A DNA stretch of 9,366 nt. Origin: Thermoplasmata archaeon (GTDB lineage: Archaea > Thermoplasmatota > E2 > DHVEG-1). The stretch covers positions 1-9,366 of the forward strand of contig DAOWHD010000045.1 in assembly GCA_030641605.1 (NCBI GenBank). The letters run 5' to 3'. A program made the translations under genes and the position numbers. Numbering within the stretch: the stretch's first letter is position 1; each line of letters starts with the position of its first letter. Under the pieces are notes generated by a model, which ran no database searches, had not been told where the DNA came from, and saw only the letters and a program-made list of their open reading frames with translations. Of this stretch, positions 5,394 through 9,366 are shown one piece after another.

Positions 5394-6599
5394 TTAAGAA
5401 TCTGCCACGATTCTAATGACATCTCCATCTTTTAATTCATGATCTGAACCTATAACGCGATGTGTTCTTGCATCTATTGCCCTTATGAAATGATCCCCAA
5501 TATCGGTATGAACCTTGTAAGCCAAATCTTTTGCCGTACTTCCGCGTGGCATCAAATAGGCATCTGGCAGGATTCTACCTTCCTTATCAGTGAGGTGAGT
5601 ATCATCTTCTACAGGGTATACAACAATAAGATCCAACATTTTAACCGATTTTTCTATACATTTTTGAATCCCTGTGGAGCCATACTTTTGTAAAACATGT
5701 GTTTTGATATATTCAAGTGCCTTAGTTTGCTTTTCACTGAGATCAGATTCCATTAAGATTTTAAAATCGCTACTGCCTGGATTGTAATCAATCAAACCCT
5801 TATTCATTGCATTAGTCAAGGCAAGCTCAGCCTCCGCGCTTGTAGGAACAACAACATATCCTTGTTTTTCAATTTCCTCTAACTTTGCCATCGTAGCATC
5901 TGGTGCAATGTCACTTTTGTTAAACGCTATAAGCATCGGCTTGCTGATTTTTCTAATATAACCTGAGAGCTTTAGTAACTCGTCATCTGTCCATTTTGAT
6001 GGCTTATCCGTACCAAGATTTAACGTTCTGATGGCACCATGTATGTGCTCTTCCGTTATCCCCAGACCCGTTAATTTCTCTGCAAGCATTTTGTCAACTT
6101 TTTCACCAGCAACTTCACATTTTCGGGCAATATCCTCCCAGCTTTTTTTGATGATGCTTTTTAGCCAGTACACAACCTCTTTTTCCAAAAAATCCACATC
6201 ATTCAACGGATCATATTCGCCAAGTCCACAAGGATTGCCTTCTGCATCTGCACTTCCTGAAGCATCCACGATATGTATTAGAGCATGAGCCTGTCTAAGA
6301 TCATCTAAAAATTTGTTACCAAGCCCCTTGCCTTTAAACGCATCGGGGACCAAACCTGCAACATCTATTGCATCGATAGGAACAAATCTAGTCCCATCAA
6401 CACACTTAGAATTATGCGGAGTGCATGTTACTCCAAAGTCCTTGCAGGGACACGGCTTTCGAACATACATTACTCCATGATTGGCATCTATTGTTGTAAA
6501 GGGATAGTTTGCAATTTCGGCATGTGCATCTGTAGCTGCATTAAAAAAGGTGGATTTCCCCACATTGGGTTTTCCGACAATTCCTATCTGCATACTCAT
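5394..6599 (-). CDS. ychF: YchF/OLA1-type translation-associated GTPase with TGS domain (archaeal form)
   Basis: This 401-residue P-loop protein has the Obg/YchF layout. G1 is GKPNVGKS (9-16), with the family-specific IANYPFTTIDAN at 29-40. G3 is DVAG (79-82), followed by GLVPDAFKGKGLGNKFLDDL, typical of YchF. G4 is NKSD (227-230) and G5-like SAE is at 254-256. A helical insertion occupies about 135-220. The TGS domain covers about 324-401 (PRGSTAKDLAYKVHTDIGDHF ending DGDVIRIVADS). G4 keeps the aspartate that selects guanine, unlike bacterial YchF with NxxE, so GTP use is expected, as in other archaeal members. Four cysteines (C50, C52, C59, C66) cluster between switch I and G3. The ATG is preceded by GGAG 8 nt upstream and starts 5 nt after the solenoid gene stop, so the two are probably co-transcribed. 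The likely role is ribosome-associated. Confidence 0.93.
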   Translation of the reverse strand: MSMQIGIVGKPNVGKSTFFNAATDAHAEIANYPFTTIDANHGVMYVRKPCPCKDFGVTCTPHNSKCVDGTRFVPIDAIDVAGLVPDAFKGKGLGNKFLDDLRQAHALIHIVDASGSADAEGNPCGLGEYDPLNDVDFLEKEVVYWLKSIIKKSWEDIARKCEVAGEKVDKMLAEKLTGLGITEEHIHGAIRTLNLGTDKPSKWTDDELLKLSGYIRKISKPMLIAFNKSDIAPDATMAKLEEIEKQGYVVVPTSAEAELALTNAMNKGLIDYNPGSSDFKILMESDLSEKQTKALEYIKTHVLQKYGSTGIQKCIEKSVKMLDLIVVYPVEDDTHLTDKEGRILPDAYLMPRGSTAKDLAYKVHTDIGDHFIRAIDARTHRVIGSDHELKDGDVIRIVADS

Positions 6600-6604
6600 T
6601 TTAA

Positions 6605-7528
6605 TTACTCCAACATCTCATCTACTTCATCCAAAATATCTACATTACTTTCAAATCGTCTAACCTTTTCCTCAGTATCAGATTCAACGGGCATTACAAA
6701 TGATATACCATTTTTTGCAAACAGCATACCATCAACAGATGCAATCTTGGATAGATAAATCTTTCCACCAGATATGTCTCCTGCAATATGGGCATTTTCA
6801 TCCACTCGCACATCACCCTTTGCGTCGATATTTCCTTGGACGTTTGTGTTTTTGCCGCAAAATACGTCTTCAGTGGATTTTAAAGTCCCGTATATTACAG
6901 AATCATCCTCAACATACACATTTCCTTTGACGTCATAATTTCCAATTAGGTGAGACTTTCTTCCAACACGAAGATTACAATCTACCTTGGATTTCTGAAC
7001 ACCTATAATGGAATTATTTGGAATGAAAAGAAATATCTCAGAAATTGGAATTGTGCCTCCATCATTTTCTTCCATTTCTTCAAGAAGTCGTTCTATTTCT
7101 TCACTATGCCCCATCTTTAATAGTTGCGCAAGATATATAAAAAGATATATAACAACAGGGATAGGACTGCGAATATTTATCCACCCCTTCGCCTCAAATC
7201 CCTCATCCATCTCAACACTATCAGCAACGTCAAGATCTCCTTTTAGTGAGAGTTTTCCTCCCAGCTTTACCTTCTCCCCAAGATATACATTACCTCCACT
7301 TTTAACGTTGCCACCTATGCGTGAGAAAACATCTGTCCTAATGTCTTTTGTGGCCTCTAAATCACCGTCAACTATGACGTGCTCTCCGACAAAAATTCGA
7401 CCATCTGTTTTTACCCCGAACTGAAGTAAGCAGCAATCGCCAATAATCACATCTCCCTTCGTAATTATCGTATGTTCATCAAACTTTGTTTCGTCTGGAA
7501 TCACAAGCGTCTGTCTATCAAATGTCAT
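6605..7528 (-). CDS. Bactofilin-like double beta-solenoid protein with central hydrophobic helix
   Basis: The 307-residue protein has two blocks of short repeating strands and turns of the kind GDVIIGD..., GRIFVGEHVIVDGDLEA, GNVYLGEKVKLGGKLSLKGD (about 22-112) and GNYDVKGNVYVEDDSVIYG, GDVRVDENAHIAGDISGGKI (about 175-275). These pack as right-handed beta-helices in bactofilin/CcmA-type polymer-forming proteins. Between them are a hydrophobic helix (SPIPVVIYLFIYLAQLLKM, 121-139) and an acidic helix (HSEEIERLLEEMEEND). The N-terminal strand (QTLVIPDET) and acidic C-terminus flank the solenoids. The hydrophobic helix suggests membrane attachment or tight packing. Whether it polymerises is unknown. 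A TATA box (CTTTATAAT, 7552-7560 minus) lies about 28 bp before the ATG with no ribosome binding site, so it is probably leaderless. The GTPase gene follows after 5 nt. Confidence 0.75.
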   Translation of the reverse strand: MTFDRQTLVIPDETKFDEHTIITKGDVIIGDCCLLQFGVKTDGRIFVGEHVIVDGDLEATKDIRTDVFSRIGGNVKSGGNVYLGEKVKLGGKLSLKGDLDVADSVEMDEGFEAKGWINIRSPIPVVIYLFIYLAQLLKMGHSEEIERLLEEMEENDGGTIPISEIFLFIPNNSIIGVQKSKVDCNLRVGRKSHLIGNYDVKGNVYVEDDSVIYGTLKSTEDVFCGKNTNVQGNIDAKGDVRVDENAHIAGDISGGKIYLSKIASVDGMLFAKNGISFVMPVESDTEEKVRRFESNVDILDEVDEMLE

Positions 7529-7551
7529 ACTAAGGCATTATTGCATTTCCC

Positions 7552-7560
7552 ATTATAAAG
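7552..7560 (-). promoter_or_regulatory. TATA box of the solenoid-GTPase operon (CTTTATAAT)
   Basis: The element centres about 28 bp before the ATG at 7528, which places the transcript start at or next to the initiation codon. No Shine-Dalgarno sequence is present between them. This marks the start of a two-gene transcript (solenoid protein, then GTPase). Confidence 0.6.
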
Positions 7561-7578
7561 TCAACGGCTCGCTTGCAA

Positions 7579-7599
7579 TAAAAAGGGAGAAAAGAATGG
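7579..7599 (-). terminator. Pyrimidine-rich termination region after ndk
   Basis: Immediately after the ndk stop codon the minus strand reads CCATTCTTTTCTCCCTTTTT, a T-rich run of the kind used for factor-independent termination in archaea. It separates ndk from the promoter of the solenoid gene. Confidence 0.45.
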
Positions 7600-7602
7600 A
7601 AT

Positions 7603-8058
7603 TTATTCTGTCAGCCATTCTTCATCAATACGTGTATAATTAGATATTTCCTCAGGTTTAAACCAGAGATTGATCTCAAATTCAGCAGCCTCTGGGCCAT
7701 CAGAACCATGAACAATGTTTCTACCGATAAACTGACCAAAATCCCCACGCATGGTACCCATGGCAGCTTTTTGAGGATCGGTCTTTCCCATCATCCCTCT
7801 AACCATCTCTATAGCATTGTTTCCTTCAAGGATCATAGCAACCACAGGAGATGAAGTAATGTATTTCACAGTTGGCTCAAAAAACGGTTTTCCTTTATGA
7901 ATGCCATAATGTTTCTCTGCAAGCTCTTTACTAACCGATACAAACTTCATTGCTACAAGTTTGATTCCTTTTCTTTCAAAGCGAGAGATAATCTTACCAA
8001 TAAGGCCTCGTTGAACCGCATCAGGTTTTATCATAACGAATGTTCTTTCTTTTTCCAT
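7603..8058 (-). CDS. ndk: Nucleoside diphosphate kinase
   Basis: This 151-residue protein has the standard NDK length and transfers the gamma phosphate of ATP to other NDPs through a phosphohistidine. All key elements are visible: K11 in MIKPDAVQRG, the helix after YGIHKGKPFFEPTVKYITSSPVVAM, R-containing GTMRGDFGQF, and the active-site NIVHGSDGPEAAEFEI (N114, catalytic H117, S119, E128 region). A GGTGAGG site (about 8064-8070) precedes the ATG by 5-6 nt. In many archaea ndk sits with L7Ae, S28e and L24e; here it stands alone between the CPBP protease and the solenoid operon. A TATA-like GTTATATC (8088-8095, minus) is close enough that the leader would be only about 10 nt. Confidence 0.97.
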   Translation of the reverse strand: MEKERTFVMIKPDAVQRGLIGKIISRFERKGIKLVAMKFVSVSKELAEKHYGIHKGKPFFEPTVKYITSSPVVAMILEGNNAIEMVRGMMGKTDPQKAAMGTMRGDFGQFIGRNIVHGSDGPEAAEFEINLWFKPEEISNYTRIDEEWLTE

Positions 8059-8123
8059 AAGGTCCTCACCTGCAATTTTGAATAGATTGATATAACTCTC
8101 CCTTATAGAATTAACGGCTAAAT

Positions 8124-8870
8124 CTAGATGGATTTACCAAGCATATAGAAACTAAAACTAACAAGATTAAATAGGATATGAGCAGTAATTGCAGAGTATA
8201 GGTTTTTTGTTTTAATCACAAGAAAGGCAAGAAGGAGTCCAACTACTGCAGTCATAATAGCAGGGTAAACATTTCCAAATGACAAATGAGCAATACCAAA
8301 CAATAGAGCAGTAACAATAATTGCCGCTTCTTTTCCGACAAGGGAATTAAACTTTTCTAACAAAAATCCTCTAAAAAATATCTCTTCACCAATGGGCTGA
8401 AAGGCAATCAGAACCAACATCAAAGGCAAGGAAAAATATGATTCTAGCTCAGGAATATTACTAGAATCTGTAAGATCAAAACCTAGATACGTCGTTACAG
8501 CACCAATTGCAATAATTATTGCAAATGCAAATATCATTGTCAGCATGCCCCATAGAAAAGCTTCGTCTATACCTCTAGTTCGAAGTTTCAAATGAGAACG
8601 CATTTGCTTTAGGTTAAATCTATTAACCAAACGATACCACAGAAGAGGAACCACAATGAATAACACAACAACAAAGGCCAACTGAATGAATAAAACAATT
8701 ATTTCAAATAATATTCTAAAGGAATTTGAGACACCTCCAATTTGATCCGTTTGAGTTGAAGGGGGCATTCCAAAATAAGAAAGCACTGGAAGTACAATAA
8801 AAACAAGAAAGGTAACGGCAACTAGGAGTAGTGCTAGAATGTGTGTCGGCTTCTTAATGTTAAAGTCCAT
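8124..8870 (-). CDS. CPBP-family (Rce1/Abi-type) intramembrane metalloprotease
   Basis: This 248-residue membrane protein has about seven or eight hydrophobic segments (for example 10-30, 52-78, 104-128, 148-160, 183-195, 203-219, 228-243). The three diagnostic CPBP motifs are complete. These are E162-E163-xxx-R167 in IGEEIFFRGFLLEKF, F191-xxx-H195 in FGIAHLSFG, and H231-xxx-N235 in AHILFNL. The glutamate and histidines form the active site in Rce1-like proteases. Known members process prenylated proteins or bacteriocin-related peptides, or have unknown substrates; no substrate can be inferred here. There is no Shine-Dalgarno sequence before the ATG, and a CTTTTATG element (8895-8902, minus) lies about 28 bp upstream, so it may be leaderless. 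It is divergent from the tRNA-Pro gene. Confidence 0.92.
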   Translation of the reverse strand: MDFNIKKPTHILALLLVAVTFLVFIVLPVLSYFGMPPSTQTDQIGGVSNSFRILFEIIVLFIQLAFVVVLFIVVPLLWYRLVNRFNLKQMRSHLKLRTRGIDEAFLWGMLTMIFAFAIIIAIGAVTTYLGFDLTDSSNIPELESYFSLPLMLVLIAFQPIGEEIFFRGFLLEKFNSLVGKEAAIIVTALLFGIAHLSFGNVYPAIMTAVVGLLLAFLVIKTKNLYSAITAHILFNLVSFSFYMLGKSI

Positions 8871-8902
8871 ACAGAAGGATAACAGCTACGATTTCATAAA
8901 AG

Positions 8903-8913
8903 TTTTTAAATAT
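8903..8913 (+). promoter_or_regulatory. TATA box of tRNA-Pro (TTTTTAAATAT), possibly used on both strands
   Basis: TTTTTAAATAT lies about 27-37 bp before the first base of the tRNA, as expected for an archaeal tRNA promoter. The core TTTAAA is palindromic, and the minus strand reads ATATTTAAAAA, which could also direct a start near 8880 for the CPBP gene. Confidence 0.6.
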
Positions 8914-8939
8914 GAAAGCCTGTTACTCAAAGAAATGCT

Positions 8940-9014
8940 GGGCCCGTAGGGTAGCTTGGTCAATCCTTTTAGCTTTGGGAGCTAGAGACTCCAGTTCAAA
9001 TCTGGGCGGGCCCA
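8940..9014 (+). tRNA. tRNA-Pro, anticodon TGG
   Basis: The 75-nt sequence folds into a full cloverleaf. The acceptor stem GGGCCCG (8940-8946) pairs with CGGGCCC (9007-9013), discriminator A at 9014. A three-pair D stem, GGG (8949-8951) with CCT (8965-8967), carries GG at 8958-8959 in its loop. The anticodon stem is TTAGC/GCTAG, with loop TTTGGGA and anticodon TGG at 8976-8978. A 4-nt variable loop is followed by the T stem TCCAG/CTGGG and loop TTCAAAT. There is no intron, and CCA is not encoded (CTG follows). The anticodon UGG decodes proline. The 3' half is a likely integration target, since a tyrosine recombinase relic lies just downstream. Confidence 0.97.
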
Positions 9015-9038
9015 CTGGCATTTCTCGGAGAAAAATTT

Positions 9039-9070
9039 TTAGATTGACGCCTTTTTTGCCAACAATCTAA
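9039..9070. terminator. Inverted repeat with internal T6 between tRNA-Pro and the recombinase
   Basis: TTAGATTG (9039-9046) and CAATCTAA (9063-9070) are perfect 8-bp inverted repeats around a 16-nt loop that holds CTTTTTTG. The element lies between the converging tRNA-Pro (plus) and recombinase (minus) genes. The T6 run at 9052-9057 would end the tRNA transcript. The stem may be part of a two-way terminator or a recombinase-related site. Confidence 0.4.
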
Positions 9071-9094
9071 TATTCGATCATTTTTATAAATTCG

Positions 9095-9366
9095 TTATCC
9101 TCTCGATTTTTTCATCGATCTGATGGCTTGGTCGAATAGATTGCGTTTTCCAGTTTGTTCTTTGATCGAGTCTGCAATGTGAACATATTTGTCAACTGTG
9201 TCTGATTTTGTATGACTAAGTCGTTTTGCTACCTTTTTCATGTCTTTGGTGTATTCACAGAGATATGTTGCAAAGGTGTGTCTCATTGTATAGAGGATGA
9301 ATGATTTCTCATTGCATACTTTCTTTCCAACGGGCGCGTAGATCTCTTAGATACCAACCTGGAACC
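9095..9366 (-). pseudogene. Tyrosine recombinase/integrase, C-terminal part, apparently frameshifted (runs off window)
   Basis: The minus strand encodes the catalytic end of a tyrosine recombinase: MRHTFATYLCEYTKDMKKVA with the catalytic Arg, then RLSHTKSDTVDKYVHIADS with the second-box His and the Tyr nucleophile, ending at TAA 9095-9097. The frame continues upstream of the internal Met as KKVCNEKSFILYT but stops at 9347-9349. Another frame at the window edge reads VPGWYLRDLRARWKE, a plausible preceding segment. A one-base indel in the A-rich stretch around 9320-9330 would join them. I therefore call it broken, though a sequencing error is possible. The usual His of the HxxR box is Tyr here (YTMR). 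The gene points at the tRNA-Pro 3' end, 80 nt away, as in elements integrated at tRNA genes. Confidence 0.65.

Noticed and set aside
7008..7424. Plus-strand frame of 138 codons opposite the solenoid gene
   Set aside because: It is the antisense of a repeat-rich coding region, is Ser/Pro rich as expected for such shadows, and has no start signals.
9095..9286. Recombinase fragment as an intact 63-aa protein starting at the internal Met
   Set aside because: That Met lies inside the conserved MRHTFATYL box, and recognisable recombinase sequence continues upstream of it, so the frame start is an artefact.
1..9366. CRISPR array, toxin-antitoxin pair, restriction or other defence system
   Set aside because: No regularly spaced direct repeats, and no paired small genes or nuclease/methylase motifs were seen. 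The CPBP protease alone is not evidence for an immunity system.

Overview
This is an archaeal chromosome segment. The evidence is an unbroken run of archaeal/eukaryotic-type information genes (ribosomal proteins L44e and S27e, aIF2-alpha, Nop10, a PAC2-family protein), a CDC48-type AAA ATPase start, TATA boxes about 26-30 bp before several starts, and a mixture of leaderless genes and genes with GGAGG/GGTGA ribosome binding sites. The DNA is AT-rich. The gene order L44e-S27e-aIF2alpha-Nop10-PAC2 is typical of Euryarchaeota in the broad sense. I cannot fix the lineage from sequence alone; a Thermoplasmatota-type or other uncultured euryarchaeote is a reasonable guess, not a demonstration.

Layout. 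(1) 1-1265: a protein-quality-control module. A small heat shock protein (Hsp20) is followed on the minus strand by the first 38 codons of a CDC48/VAT-like unfoldase. A winged-helix regulator is divergently transcribed from the same 170-bp intergenic region, which is rich in palindromes. The arrangement resembles the HSR1 heat-shock regulon known in Archaeoglobus. (2) 1232-1678: a gene-poor gap holding a hairpin terminator, a decayed zinc-ribbon gene on the minus strand, and the promoter of the next operon. (3) 1679-3877: a tight plus-strand translation/ribosome-biogenesis operon, including two very short genes (S27e, 58 aa; Nop10, 54 aa). (4) 3907-7528: minus-strand genes. These are a TatD/COG1831-like metal-dependent hydrolase, a small two-helix membrane protein with a TTG start, an archaeal YchF/OLA1-type GTPase with a TGS domain, and, directly upstream of the GTPase and apparently co-transcribed with it, a bactofilin-like double beta-solenoid protein with a central hydrophobic helix. 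(5) 7603-8870: nucleoside diphosphate kinase and a CPBP (Rce1-type) intramembrane protease, both minus strand. (6) 8940-9366: a tRNA-Pro(UGG) gene and, just beyond its 3' end, the C-terminal part of a tyrosine recombinase that appears frameshifted. This is the usual signature of a tRNA gene used as an integration site, so the window's right edge is probably the border of an integrated element.

Most of the window is core chromosome. The least ordinary parts are the palindrome-rich hsp20/regulator promoter region, the solenoid-GTPase pair, the zinc-ribbon pseudogene and the tRNA-Pro/recombinase junction. I did not find a clear new defence or mobile system inside the window.
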